Positions 45,748 to 55,559 are shown, counted from the stretch's first letter. The stretch is 64,000 nucleotides of DNA from Linanthus parryae (GCA_023055425.1 JALGPY010000010.1:50590165-50654164), one strand, 5' to 3'. Notes: generated by a model not told the origin, from the sequence alone. Numbers and translations: made by a program.

Positions 45748-46178
45748 TATAAAGAAACCCAGTTTAGGGTTTCAACATAACACACAGAAGATTGCGTCAA
45801 AGAAGACAAAAGTGAGGGATAGAGTTATTGATTGCAATGAATAGTCAATCATAGTGTTTACAGAGAGGATGAACCTCATAAATACTCGTGGATTAATGAG
45901 CTGACCGTCCGATTGGTCAAACAAGAATCTGACGGTTGATGTCTAATAGACGTTGCAAATTACTTCTAGGTCCTCCTGGTATATATGGGCTTGCATACTG
46001 ATCCTGAAACTTCTTGGGGCTTTGATGTGCTGGATTGGGCCTTCAGCAATGTGGATTGGGCTTCTGGTCTAATAGCTAGCGGGTTCGTTGCGAATTACTT
46101 AGTGAACCACGTTAAATATTGTCTCGTTTTTTTTTTTTCGTTTTATCACTCTAGCTCGAATACCCCCATGTTGTAACA
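45748..46178 (-). repeat. 5' LTR of the Ale-like element (about 430 bp)
   Basis: Starts TGTTACAACATGGGGG at 46178 on the minus strand and ends TTTCTTTATA at the primer site. The partner LTR was not found in the window. Confidence 0.7.
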
Positions 46179-46180
46179 TA

Positions 46181-46928
46181 GGGTGAGTTTGGTATGACTT
46201 ATTTGCAACTTAAGTAGACTTATAAGTTCATGTCAAAAAAAGTCTATGACAAAAAAGATGAACAAAAAAGTCATGTGTGTTTGGTGAAAAAGATGAACAA
46301 AAAGTTCAAAAAAAGTTTGAAGAACCCAACTTTTTCTAGACTCAATTTTTATTCTATGGACTTATAAGTCGAACTCTAACTTTTCAGCATATAAGTCCAT
46401 ACCAAACACCACTTATAAGTTGGCCTGAACATATAGTCCAAAACTGAGTTATAAGCTGCTTAGGGTGAGTTTGGGAATGCTTCTGCTGTCAGCACAGCTG
46501 CTTTCCGACAGCAGAAGCAGTTTTAGTGTGTTTGGTAAAAATAAAATTTCTGCTTTTCCGGACAGTTTCTGCTGTCCCATAGCAATGTTCAGGAAGCAAA
46601 GGGGGAGATGCTTTCCCAGAAAGTGCTTTTGATTAATTTATTTACAACCGATTTTAACCTTACAATTTTTTAAAATATCAATAGTTATCTTTCCGGAAAT
46701 GAAACGTGTCATATATTTTTGTCATTTTACCCTCTCACAGCAACTTCGCAGTTGATTTTACCAAACACAAAATTGCTATAGCAATATTTCACAGCAGCTT
46801 CTACGCAATATTTACCAAACGACATTTCATCAAAAATTCACAGCAGCTTTCTACAGTGTTTTCACACAGCAGTTTTTTACCACCGCCACAACATTCCCAA
46901 ACTAGCCCTTATAAGTCATACCAAACCC
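46181..46928. mobile_element. MITE (outer), interrupted by a second MITE
   Basis: Terminal inverted repeats GGGTGAGTTTGGTATGACTT (46181) and AAGTCATACCAAACCC (46913-46928) bracket the segment. Removing the inner element leaves about 300 bp. The target duplication is unclear, because the left end abuts the Copia LTR at 46178. The superfamily is uncertain; Harbinger-like ends are plausible. Confidence 0.65.
46463..46908. mobile_element. Tourist/Harbinger-type MITE (446 bp) inside the outer MITE
   Basis: Imperfect inverted repeats GGGTGAGTTTGGGAATGCTT and CATTCCCAAACTAGCCC are flanked by the 3-bp duplication TTA (46460-46462 and 46909-46911), typical of PIF/Harbinger elements. The interior has several CAGCAGCTT/AAGCTGCTG-type motifs and no ORF. 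Confidence 0.75.
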
Positions 46929-47347
46929 CCTCCATAATCTCCACCACCGTTACACCTTGAGACTTCATCTGTCTGATTCTTAGCATTTGGCTCATGTGTG
47001 TTACAGAAACTAACCACATTTTCCATTTTCAGCATTAACTTTATAATGCAAACTCAATACAAAGATAGATAGTTATTAATAAGTTGGCGTGAGTTCAAGG
47101 ATGACGATCTACTTCCTTACTTAGCCAACAACACAAGTAAGCACTTCATGTGTGCTAATACCTCTCGCGGAACATTTCGATCCTAAACTCTTCCCTTTAG
47201 TGGTTAGAACCACTTGGCTTCAAACAATTTGAAGTTTTGAACATATAATGAAAGGGAAGTAGTTGTTGATTTAAACACAATAAACTTACAAAACACATCC
47301 AACAAAAGCTGGTGAAAAATACACTAAACATATTCTCTTGTGTGGTT
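46929..47347. other. 3' flank of P450 D, no gene seen
   Basis: AT-rich sequence downstream of the P450 stop codon. Parts of 47220-47340 match the flank of P450 C. No polyadenylation signal stands out. Confidence 0.5.
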
Positions 47348-47533
47348 TTACTTAGATTCAGAAGAATGGTGCGGAATGGGAATCAGACAAAGATCATTCT
47401 TTCTCCTCGTCGAGGTACCAAACGCCTCTACCATGTCGAATTCTTCTCTCCGTATGTTTCCTGGAACTTTCCAATCAAAATGGTACAGGAGTTGTGCCAG
47501 CGGGAGCTCTAGGTTTGGAGTAGCAAATGATAT
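47348..47533 (-). pseudogene. Detached 3' end of P450 D exon 2
   Basis: On the minus strand it continues the P450 frame beyond the insertion: [18 protein letters not shown], then EEFDMVEAFGTSTRRKNDLC and LIPIPHH to TAA at 47348-47350. Bases 47529-47533 are the second copy of the target GATAT. Confidence 0.85.
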
Positions 47534-47955
47534 TGTTACTAGAGGAGCAGAGGGCTTCTCACGATGGAGGAAGCTTCACACAGCATAGAGAAAAAAAACA
47601 TACGAAAGGGCAAAAATTTTCTTATTCTTTCTGAAAAATTTTACACCCCTTTTATACCCGCGGTTCGACCTAATCCTAATCCGAGTAAAGAACCGCCTAG
47701 AAACCCCAGATATTATGACAACTTGCAAAACGACCCAAAAATAGTCTGAATCAAAAAGTATGAAACTAAAACATGAAATTAAATAATAAAATTACTTCTA
47801 CGCACTAGGTTTTCAGCTTAGGCTGAACGTAGTCCTGTAAATAACGCGGTTGACCGACGGAACGTCTAGGTCTCTCTGTCACATGTTCCACCACTTCGCT
47901 GCTGTCGTCGTTTGAACTGCTATTCTGTAGTGGTGTAGTATCCTGCACCGTATCA
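47534..47955 (-). repeat. 3' LTR of the chromovirus, overlapping the end of pol
   Basis: The pol reading frame (48230-47805) enters the LTR at 47955 and ends inside it, so about 50 codons lie in the LTR. Most differences from the other LTR cluster around the pol stop codon (near 47803-47822). Confidence 0.9.
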
Positions 47956-48896
47956 ACTACCCCGGGCTCGAAAAGTAGCTTGTCCGCAAGCTGTAAGTCG
48001 GGAAAAGCATCGGTTATCTCCTGGGTCGGTTCCCATGACGGAGGAGCACCATCCGACCATGTGACCTGCCACTGGCGTTGCGGCACCCCTTTCACTAACA
48101 CTGTACGCTCACACGTCGCGCGCACTGGAACCGCAAGTGGCCTGCCTTTGTAGAGCTGATCAGGTAGAGTAGTAACCGGAATGGTGAGCGAACCAGGGAC
48201 GAAAGGCCTTAACAAGGAGACATGGAACACGTCATGAAGTCGTCATCCATCCGGTAAACGCAGACGATACGCGACAGTACCGATGCGTTCTATCACCGAA
48301 AAGGGGCCATAATAGCGTCGGGCCAACTTGGCAGACAACGGTCGTGCCAGGGAACGCTGACGATATGGACGTAGACGCAATAACACCATATCACCCACCC
48401 TAAACTCAATGTCCCTCCGATGTTTGTTGGCTTGGACCCGCATCTGCTGCTGCGACGCCGTCAAATGGCGTTTGAGATCTGACAGTATTTCCCGCCGTTC
48501 CGAAATCAGTATATCCGCCTCAGGTGACTTTCCATCCACAGGCAGAGTGGGAAATAGTGAAGGCGGGTCACGACCATACAGCGCGCGGTAAGGAGTCATT
48601 CGAATACCTTCATGATGACTGCAATTCATGGCCAACTCTGCCCACGGTAAAAAGGAGACCCACTTCTTAGGCTGTTCGGACGTAAAGGCCCGCAAATACT
48701 GTTCCAACCCACGGTTCATGACCTCAGTCTGTCCATCCGTCTGGGGATGATATGCAGTACTAAACTTGAGCGTAGTCCCACTCAAACGCATCAATTCGGA
48801 CCAAAATGTGCTCATAAAAATCGAATCCCGATCAGAAACAATAGACTCAGGAAATCCATGATGTTTAACTACAACATCCACAAATAGTCGGGCCAC
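47805..48896 (-). pseudogene. Chromovirus integrase C-terminal half and chromodomain
   Basis: 48896-48243 carries the integrase core end: FPESIVSDRDSIFMSTFW (second Asp) and AYHPQTDGQTEVMNRGLEQY (Glu), then GDMVLLRLRPYRQ. It stops at LRLPDG near 48243. 48230-47805 resumes with FHVSLLRPFVPG and a chromodomain-like RQWQVTWSDGAPPSWEPTQE, which in chromoviruses guides integration by binding histone marks. Frame changes lie near 48890 and 48240. Confidence 0.88.
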
Positions 48897-49594
48897 CCAG
48901 CATCAAAATCAGACGGAAGAGGACCAAAATGGACATACTTAGTGAGACGATCCACAACCACCATGATGGCCGTCGATCCCTGCGAAGATGGCAACCCGGT
49001 GATAAAATCCATGGTGGCCGCAGTCCATACTCGATCGGGGATAGGTAGGGGCTGAAGCAGGACCCCAGGCTTCTGCGTCGAATACTTGGTGGTCTGGCAG
49101 ACCAAGCAAGCACTCACAAAACTCCGCACATCAGCATGCATACCTGGCCAATAAAATACCGCCGCGAGACGCTTGTAGGTCCGATCAATGCCCGGATGAC
49201 CCGCGGTGGGCGAGCTATGAAACTCCTGAAGAAGCAAGGGTCGAACCTCGGAGTCCTCGCCAACACAAATACGCGTATGATAGTACAGGATGCCATCAAC
49301 AAATGTAAAGTGAGGAGGAGGACTAGCCGACTGAACTGCCACGAGTAGTGCCTGCAAATCGGGCAAGGTCTGGGTTTCCGCGCGAATGGTCTCCAACAAG
49401 GACGGTAAGGGCCGCACAGCCGACGTAACTAGTACTGCCACATCATCCTCCTGAATATCACGGCGGGACAAGGCATCCGCGACCCGATTGGCGGTACCCG
49501 GCTTGTACTCGATGCGAAACTGGAAGCCCATGAGCTTGCGTATATAAAACTGCTGATCAGGGGTTTGAATAACCTGGGTCAACAACTCCTTCAA
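48869..49594 (-). pseudogene. Chromovirus RNase H end, zinc finger and integrase start
   Basis: Begins just after the in-frame TAG near 49600. It contains KPGTANRVADALSRR, the HHCC finger (H...AGHPGIDRTYKRL...C-LVC-QTTK) and the first catalytic Asp in ATMDFITGLPSS, then VVVDRLTKYVHF. It loses frame near 48890. Confidence 0.88.
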
Positions 49595-49600
49595 ACTGCG

Positions 49601-51901
49601 CTAATCACTGCGAATAATAAACTCCCTACCCAGCAAATACTGACGCCACTTCTGAACAGCTTCAACAACGGCATAGAGCTCCTTGTGGTAAGCAGAAGCA
49701 GACTGCAAACGGGGCCCCAACTTTTTACTAAAGAAAGCAAGAGGATGATTGTCCTGAAGGAGGACGGCCCCAACCCCACGATCGGACGCATCCGTCTCAA
49801 CCACAAATGTCTTCCCGAAATCTGGGAGATGGAGCACCGGCGCTGAAGTCATGGCCTCTTTTAAGGCGGTAAAGCTCTGAGCAGCATCGTGCGACCATAC
49901 AAAAGCCTCCTTCCTGAGCAGTTCCGTGAGAGGCGACGCAATGGCGGCATAATCTCGAATAAAACGACGGTAATACCCGGTGAGGCCGAGAAAACCGCGC
50001 AGCTGACGTACGGACGTAGGAGTCGGCCAGGATAGCATGGCATCAATCTTCTGAGAATCTGCCATGACTTGACCATCAGTAATGATATGGCCCAAATAAT
50101 CCACGCTAGACTTACTGAAAGAACACTTGGACAACTTGACGTAAAAACAATTCTCACAAAGCAACATCAAAACCTGATCCAAATGCTGCGCGTGAAGTTC
50201 CAGAGTAGTGCTGTAAACCAAAATATCATCAAAGAAGACGATGAAAAACGACCGAAGATAGGGCCGGAAGATCCTGTTCATGGCTGCCTGAAACGTGGAT
50301 GGCGCATTAGTTAAACCGAAGGGCATGACCAGAAACTCAAAATGTCCGTCATGTGTGCGAAAGGCAGTCTTCTCAATGTCGGAAGAGTGCATCCGAATCT
50401 GGTGGTAACCCGAACGAAGATCGAGTTTAGTGAAATAACGAGCTGCACCTAGCTCATCAAACAGCTCATCCGTGGTCGGAATAGGAAAATGATCTGGAAC
50501 CGTGGCGGCATTGAGCGCACGGTAATCAACACAGAAACGGAACATACCATCCTTCTTCCGAACCAATAACACGGTTGAAGAGAAGGCACTGTGGCTCGGC
50601 TGAATAACCCCCTGCTGTAACATCTCCCGAACCTGCTTCTCAATCTCTGTTTTCTGAAAGTACGGGTACCGGTAAGGCCGGACATTGACCGGTGGCGCGC
50701 CCGGTTGCAAATGAATCCGATGATCCCACTGACGGGATGGAGGTAGGCCGGTGGGGAGGGAAAAGACCATTCGATGACATGTCAGGACCTGACGGACCGT
50801 ATCTGGCAAATCAGGAGGAAAGTCGGACTCCGGACTAGGGGAGTCAGCCTCGGACCGCACGGGCAAAATCTCATAGAAATCCGCCTCGGTGTGTTGCGAA
50901 CACTGAGCCACCAAGGAATTGTAAGAGATAGGACGGGGCCCATGATCTACCCCATTCAACACAATCGGCTTCCCTTGCCACATGAACTCCATGGTCAAGT
51001 TGCTGTAATCATGAGAAATCTTGCCCAAGGTCTGCAACCACTGGACTCCTAGCACGGCGTCAATACTGTGGACGGCCAAAACATATAAATCGACCTCAAA
51101 CGCAGTTCCCTGAATAACAAGCGGAGTCTTGGGGCAGAAATACGTGCAGCGCAACGATTCCCCGTTGCCCACATAGACTCGAAAAGGACTGACGGGATGC
51201 AATAACAGAGATAGATGCTCAGACATGGTGGGATGGATGAAGTTATGAGTACTTCCACCATCAATCAGAACCTGTACACAGACACCGCTAATAGTTCCTG
51301 TCAATTTAAGTGCGCGAGGGTGAGGGGTACCTGCTAACGTGTGGAGATGCGACAGATTATCCATAATAATTCCCGGATCGTCCTCGTCAAGTGGAACCGG
51401 TGCAACCGTATCGTCATCGTCGTCGGTGCAAAGTAAGAGAAACTTGGAGGCACACTTATGACCCTGAAAGAATTTCTCATCGCAATTAAAGCATAGTCCC
51501 TGACGGCGCCGTTCAGCTTGCTCAGCAGGCAAAATCGGCTTGACCGGGTGGCCAGTGGAGGCGGCGGACGCGCCGGATGGGGCTGCCACCGGGGCGGCTG
51601 ATGCAGGTGCCGTTGAGGCTACCTGACGGGCAGCAGGGGCTGGCCAAGTACGCCGAGGAATGTAAGCCTGGAGCAACTCATCGTGGCTGGCAGATAATTC
51701 CCGAGCTAAAGCAAACGCTTCGGGGAGAGTCTGAGGGTTCTGCAAACCCAACTCACGTCGCAAGTGAGGCTTCAATCCCGCGCGAAAGATTGAAATCAGA
51801 ATACGTTCTTCAACCCCCACAAGTTTATGCAAAAGACGCTCGAATTCTGTCTGAAAGGCCATTACGGTAGATGTTTGCTGGAGTTTCGATAATAAGCCCA
51901 A
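49601..51901 (-). CDS. Chromovirus gag end, protease, reverse transcriptase and RNase H (766 codons)
   Basis: Open frame with, in order: the gag C-terminal part; zinc knuckle CFNCDEKFFQGHKC (residues about 136-149); protease VLIDGGSTHNFI (about 212; DSG reads DGG); RT with KKDGMFRFCVDYRALN, LDLRSGYHQIRM, FLVMPFGLTNAPSTFQ and the catalytic FFDDILVYS; RNase H with VVETDASDRGVGAVL and AYHKELYAVVEAVQKWRQYL. It ends at RSD followed by TAG where related elements have Gln, so a single C-to-T change closes it. The product copies element RNA into DNA inside virus-like particles. Confidence 0.9.
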   Translation of the reverse strand: MGLLSKLQQTSTVMAFQTEFERLLHKLVGVEERILISIFRAGLKPHLRRELGLQNPQTLPEAFALARELSASHDELLQAYIPRRTWPAPAARQVASTAPASAAPVAAPSGASAASTGHPVKPILPAEQAERRRQGLCFNCDEKFFQGHKCASKFLLLCTDDDDDTVAPVPLDEDDPGIIMDNLSHLHTLAGTPHPRALKLTGTISGVCVQVLIDGGSTHNFIHPTMSEHLSLLLHPVSPFRVYVGNGESLRCTYFCPKTPLVIQGTAFEVDLYVLAVHSIDAVLGVQWLQTLGKISHDYSNLTMEFMWQGKPIVLNGVDHGPRPISYNSLVAQCSQHTEADFYEILPVRSEADSPSPESDFPPDLPDTVRQVLTCHRMVFSLPTGLPPSRQWDHRIHLQPGAPPVNVRPYRYPYFQKTEIEKQVREMLQQGVIQPSHSAFSSTVLLVRKKDGMFRFCVDYRALNAATVPDHFPIPTTDELFDELGAARYFTKLDLRSGYHQIRMHSSDIEKTAFRTHDGHFEFLVMPFGLTNAPSTFQAAMNRIFRPYLRSFFIVFFDDILVYSTTLELHAQHLDQVLMLLCENCFYVKLSKCSFSKSSVDYLGHIITDGQVMADSQKIDAMLSWPTPTSVRQLRGFLGLTGYYRRFIRDYAAIASPLTELLRKEAFVWSHDAAQSFTALKEAMTSAPVLHLPDFGKTFVVETDASDRGVGAVLLQDNHPLAFFSKKLGPRLQSASAYHKELYAVVEAVQKWRQYLLGREFIIRSD

Positions 51902-52551
51902 ATAATCTTCATAATGACTAGGGTCGAAGCGAAGTTTGACCGCAGTGAGGAAATCAACCCATGTAGCAGTCGGGTTGTTGGATTGGTAATAGCGGAACCA
52001 ATCTGAGGCTGAGGGTCAATCAGAATGCCTACCAACTCGAGACGATCAGTATCAGTCGCACGATAATAATCGAAGTATTTTTGGATTCGAAAAATCCACC
52101 CGATCGGGTCGTCACCGTTGAAACGGGGCGAATCCACCCGCATTCGCGGATTGGAATCCCCTGCTGTCGGGTTGGCTGGTCGAGACGGCGGTGGTCGCCA
52201 GCCGCCTGTGATGACGCCACTGAAACCGCCTGTCAAAGCGGCGCTGGGGGTCCTGGTGGTGAGTGCTGCGGGGCCGTGACCAGACGACGGGGGTCTGCCG
52301 GCGTCTCTGTTGAGAAACTGTTGCACGGCGTCCCGAATTTCAGCGACCTCAGCCGCGAGCTTCTTCTCCCGTTCGAGCGCAGCGGCGTCGCGCCTATCTT
52401 CTCGCTCGGCGATCTCGGCATCACGCCGTTTGTCTCGAGTATAAATCTCCACTTGGAGATTAGTAATTGCCGATAAAGCTTCGGCGGTAGCTGGGTTCGG
52501 CACTGTTGCCGTCGGGGTGTGGTCGGTAGGGTTTGGGGAGGATTCCACCAT
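51862..52551 (-). pseudogene. Chromovirus gag, N-terminal part
   Basis: ATG at 52551 (MVESSPNPTDHTP). A charged coiled-coil-like stretch (DKRRDAEIAEREDRRDAAAL) precedes the capsid-like domain PRFNGDDPIGWIFRIQKYFD. The frame is lost after about residue 195; the following capsid part is read in the frame of the next ORF. Confidence 0.82.
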
Positions 52552-52620
52552 GTTGCACGGTGGTTGGAGGTTCGGTTCGCCGCGGTGTGCCGTCCGGCGA
52601 TATAGATGAAAGCACCAATT

Positions 52621-53042
52621 TGTTACTAGAGGAGCAGAGGGCTTCTCACGATGGAGGAAGCTTCACACAGCAGAGAGAAAAAAAACATACGAAAGGGCAA
52701 AAAATTTCTTATTCTTTCTGAAAAATTTTACACCCCTTTTATACCCGCGGTTCGACCTAATCCTAATCCGAGTAAAGAACCGCCTAGAAACCCCGGATAT
52801 TATGACAACTTGCAAAAAGACCCAAAAATAGTCTGAATCAAAAAGTATGAAACTAAAACATGAAATTAAATAATAAAATTACTTCTACAGACTAGCGTTT
52901 CCGCTTAGGCTGAACGTAGTCCTGTAAATAACGCGGTTGACCGACGGAACGTCTAGGTCTCTCTGTCACATGTTCCACCACTTCGCTGCTGTCGTCGTTT
53001 GAACTGCTATTCTGTAGTGGTGTAGTATCCTGCACCGTATCA
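52621..53042 (-). repeat. 5' LTR of the chromovirus
   Basis: 422 bp, directly abutting P450 D exon 2 at 53043. A primer-type sequence ATTGGTGCTTTC follows it on the minus strand (52620-52609). Confidence 0.9.
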
Positions 53043-53485
53043 GATATCCCAGGACACATCCTTCTTCCAGCACCAAAAGGGATGTAGTTGAAGCTGGAAC
53101 CCTTGAAATCAATGCCACTATTCAGAAACCTATCTGGGTAGAACTTATCTGGTTGAGTCCAATGCGTTGGATCTCGGCCAATAGCCCATCCATTAACAAT
53201 GACTCTGGTTTTCGCAGGAATAGTATATCCATTGATTTCACAGTCTTTGCTGCACTCTCGTGGGAGCAAGAGAGGAAGAGAAGGGTGTAGCCTTAAAGTT
53301 TCTTTAATCACTAGTTTCAAGTATTTTAGTTCACAAAGACCTGATTCATCGACATTTCCCTTTCCTCCAAAGACATCTCTTACCTCAGCTTGTGCCCGCT
53401 GCATAATTTCTGGGTCTTTTAGCATTTCAGATACTGCCCATTCTATTGCAGTTGATGATGTATCGCTCCCACCAGTGAAAATGTC
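52892..53485 (-). CDS. P450 D exon 2 running into retrotransposon LTR (chimeric reading frame)
   Basis: From the splice acceptor at 53485 the frame encodes P450 from [12 protein letters not shown] to [12 protein letters not shown]. It crosses into the LTR at 53042 and continues in frame for 50 LTR-encoded residues ([14 protein letters not shown]... to KRKR) before TAG/TAA at 52892. Those 50 residues are the C-terminal tail of the chromovirus polyprotein, which the LTR itself encodes. With exon 1, a spliced product would be about 499 residues, close to normal P450 length but lacking the last helix and C-terminal beta region. Confidence 0.75.
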   Translation of the reverse strand, partial: DIFTGGSDTSSTAIEWAVSEMLKDPEIMQRAQAEVRDVFGGKGNVDESGLCELKYLKLVIKETLRLHPSLPLLLPRECSKDCEINGYTIPAKTRVIVNGWAIGRDPTHWTQPDKFYPDRFLNSGIDFKGSSFNYIPFGAGRRMCPGISDTVQDTTPLQNSSSNDDSSEVVEHVTERPRRSVGQPRYLQDYVQPKRKR

Positions 53486-53509
53486 CTGAAATGCGATAGA
53501 TTAATTTGT

Positions 53510-54460
53510 GTTAGTTTTCAGTTTCTTCCTTGAATCGGGTGTTCGCACGAGTTATTGCACGACTTCGAAAGACCACAACCCAAGAATAAGAGCTTCGGAA
53601 AAAGCTGCAATTTTTGGAAGAGATATGAATTTGCACGAAGAAGGATGTGTCCGCACGAACACATTAGGAATTCGTGTGAGCTCAATGTGTTTGCACAAAC
53701 ACAAGTTACCTCATGGGGATTTCGCACGAACATGAAGTGTTCGCACGAACACAAGGCCTTAGAGATGGCAACGGATCAGGTTTGGATCAGATCAGCCCAG
53801 ATCCAGATCCGATCCATAAGGTTTCGGACCGGATCGGATTCGGACCAGATTTTGCCGGATTCGAATCGGATTATACATCGGATCATTGTGAACAATATTT
53901 TTATTTCATTTGACCTACGATTATTTTGAATGAGAACCAAAATTGGATTAACAGACACTTTACATCTATACATTTATCAATCTATTCATAATAAAAATAT
54001 AGATATATCAAATTTGTGACGTTATAGGAAGTAAACACAGTACAATTTATATGTAATTATATTAATACATGCATATTATTAAATTTTTTAAGTATAATAA
54101 CCTAATCGGATCGGATTTCACGGATCACAGAACCTGTGATCCAAATCCGATTCATTTTTAAACGGATCGGATCGGATCTGCTCCATTATGGCTGTATCAT
54201 GTCGGATATCGGATCATATCGGACTCAAGTGCCAGCCCTACAAGGCCTGTTGCACTAACTCCAGCAGAGCCTGGGCTGTTCATTCTGGAAACTTGTTTTT
54301 GGTAGCTTCTTGGTATATTTAAGAAGCCATTGTCTAAGAACAATAGCATAGGTTATGTTAACGTGTTTTCTCCAGAAAATAAAGAGATTTCGCTTCTCCG
54401 TGGACATAGTTAACCATTCTGTTTAAACCACGTTAAATCTTGTCTTTAACGTTCATAAAT
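53510..54460 (+). repeat. Probable solo Copia LTR in the P450 D intron, split by a hAT MITE
   Basis: The segment after the MITE (54249-54460) has LTR-like features of Copia: TATATTTAAGAAGCC (TATA-like), GAGATTTCGCTTCTCCGTGG and ACCACGTTAAATCTTG near its end. The segment before it (53510-53751) holds clustered GTGTTCGCACGAACAC-type palindromes. Exact ends and target duplication were not established. Confidence 0.5.
53760..54240. mobile_element. hAT-type MITE (481 bp)
   Basis: Terminal repeats TAGAGATGGCA (53760) and TGCCAGCCCTA (54240) are flanked by a perfect 8-bp duplication CAAGGCCT (53752-53759 and 54241-54248), the hAT hallmark. Subterminal regions are packed with GGATCGGAT/ATCCGATCC motifs, the kind of repeated site hAT transposases bind. 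There is no ORF, so it is non-autonomous. Confidence 0.88.
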
Positions 54461-54558
54461 TCGTTTGTGAGGTGCAATTCCTTTACTAAAGTTAGGAAAT
54501 CACCTAAAAGAATGGACTTATGCCTAGATGAATGCAGCGAGAGAGATAACGGACTTAC

Positions 54559-55464
54559 AAAGATCACCGCTTTGATGTTGTCATCAGTCAATGCGAATTG
54601 AAGGTTACCATCCTTCTGAACTCTTAGAAGAACGTCAACTAAATCCTCGGACTCCATTTCCGGTCTCTCCGTTCTTCCTTCCCGCTCCCTATGATCATCC
54701 AATATTGCTTGCAGTACCTCATCAATTCTCTTATGCACATCCTCCAACCTCTTTCCCACTCCCGTAATTATTTGAAGACATTTCATACTTGGAAACACAT
54801 CTGCAATGTTGAAACCTGCAGTCAAGGATGAAACTTCGTCCACTATTTCCATGAATTTGTCCTTGTGTTTGGTTTTGTTCCCAAAAGCAGCTCTAGCAGT
54901 AATCCCATTAGTCAATGAGTAAATTTTCCTACTAAGATTGATCGCTGCTCCGGCATTTGAAGACACTGATGTAATCAGTTTCAACACCTGCTCTTCCCTG
55001 ATTCCCCGGAACGTGCGGATACGTTGAGGGCTCAAAAGCTCCATTATGCAAATTTTGCGCAACTGTTTCCAGTAGTCGCCGTATGGGGAAAAGGCGATAT
55101 CAGTGGAGTTGTAGATAAGGATATTCGTGGCTAGTAAATGGGGTCTATAAGCAAAGACTGTGTCATGTGTTTTCATAATTTCTGTGGCTATTTCTGGTGA
55201 AGAAACGATGACGGTAGAAAGTTCACCTAATTGTAGGTGCATCAGAGGTCCGCATTTCCTTGCCAAGTCCCTTAAGGTGTGATGAACCAACGGATTGAGT
55301 ACTAGCTGATGCATGTTTCCAACTAGAGGCAATTTCCATGGTCCTGGTGGTAGATTTGATTCTGATCTCTTTGGTTTTGTGTTGGTAGCTTTTAGGACTA
55401 CCATGACCATGAAGAGGAAGAAGAATGTGAGGAAGGTAGGAGTAGATAGAAACTGAATCTGCAT
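54559..55464 (-). CDS. P450 D exon 1
   Basis: 302 codons from ATG 55464. Hydrophobic anchor, hinge, then PLMHLQLGELSTVIVSSPEI, FSPYGDYWKQLRKICIMELL (C-helix WxxxR region) and EDLVDVLLRVQKDGNLQFAL at the end. The exon ends at IKAVIF before GTAAGT. The frame is open throughout, with no sign of decay. Confidence 0.88.
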
Positions 55465-55559
55465 GTCTAGCTAGAGATGTTTAAAAACAAAGATGACAAA
55501 GAATGTTCATTTCAAGCTGCTTATAAGCTAGTAGAAACGGCTTCGTTGGGCTGTGGATG

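Larger units (their letters stand above)
42010..46178 (-). mobile_element. Decayed Ale-like Copia element, 5' LTR to RT
   Basis: On the minus strand the order is LTR (46178-45748), tRNA-Met primer site GGCTCTGATACCA on the plus strand (45735-45747), gag, protease, integrase and RT, fading out near 42010. RNase H and the 3' LTR are missing. The gag start right at the primer site and the NLIPFKLDGTNFVTWKYQI gag block suggest the Ale/Retrofit group; this lineage call is tentative. Every domain carries stops or frameshifts. Confidence 0.8.
47534..53042 (-). mobile_element. Ty3/Gypsy chromovirus (5509 bp) inserted in P450 D
   Basis: LTRs of 422 bp (47534-47955 and 52621-53042) start TGATACGG and end GTAACA on the minus strand. 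The target duplication GATAT is perfect (47529-47533 and 53043-53047). Order on the minus strand: gag, zinc knuckle, protease, RT, RNase H, H2C2 finger, integrase, chromodomain. This order plus the chromodomain defines a chromovirus; the short LTRs and small size fit the Reina group (tentative). The primer region after the 5' LTR reads ATTGGTGCTTTC rather than the tRNA-Met form. The LTRs differ at about 9 of 422 sites. Only a few lesions break the coding frame. Confidence 0.93.
47348..55464 (-). pseudogene. CYP71-type cytochrome P450 (copy D), intact frame split by a chromovirus insertion
   Basis: Exon 1 is 55464-54559 (302 codons). A phase-0 intron runs 54558-53486 (GTAAGT...TTTCAG). Exon 2 is 53485-53043, then 47528-47348 beyond the insertion. 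Without the insert and one GATAT copy, exon 2 is 624 bases and the total 1530, i.e. 509 residues, normal for the family. Features: N-terminal membrane anchor (residues about 9-28), hinge LPPGPWKLPLVGN, I-helix [22 protein letters not shown], heme loop [10 protein letters not shown], tail ending LCLIPIPHH. No other stop or frameshift was seen. The product would be an ER-anchored monooxygenase; its substrate is unknown. The insertion follows CPGIS, so the last 58 or so residues are cut off. Confidence 0.9.

Noticed and set aside
48409..48591. Plus-strand ORFs across the chromovirus
   Set aside because: Antisense shadows of the GC-rich pol frame.
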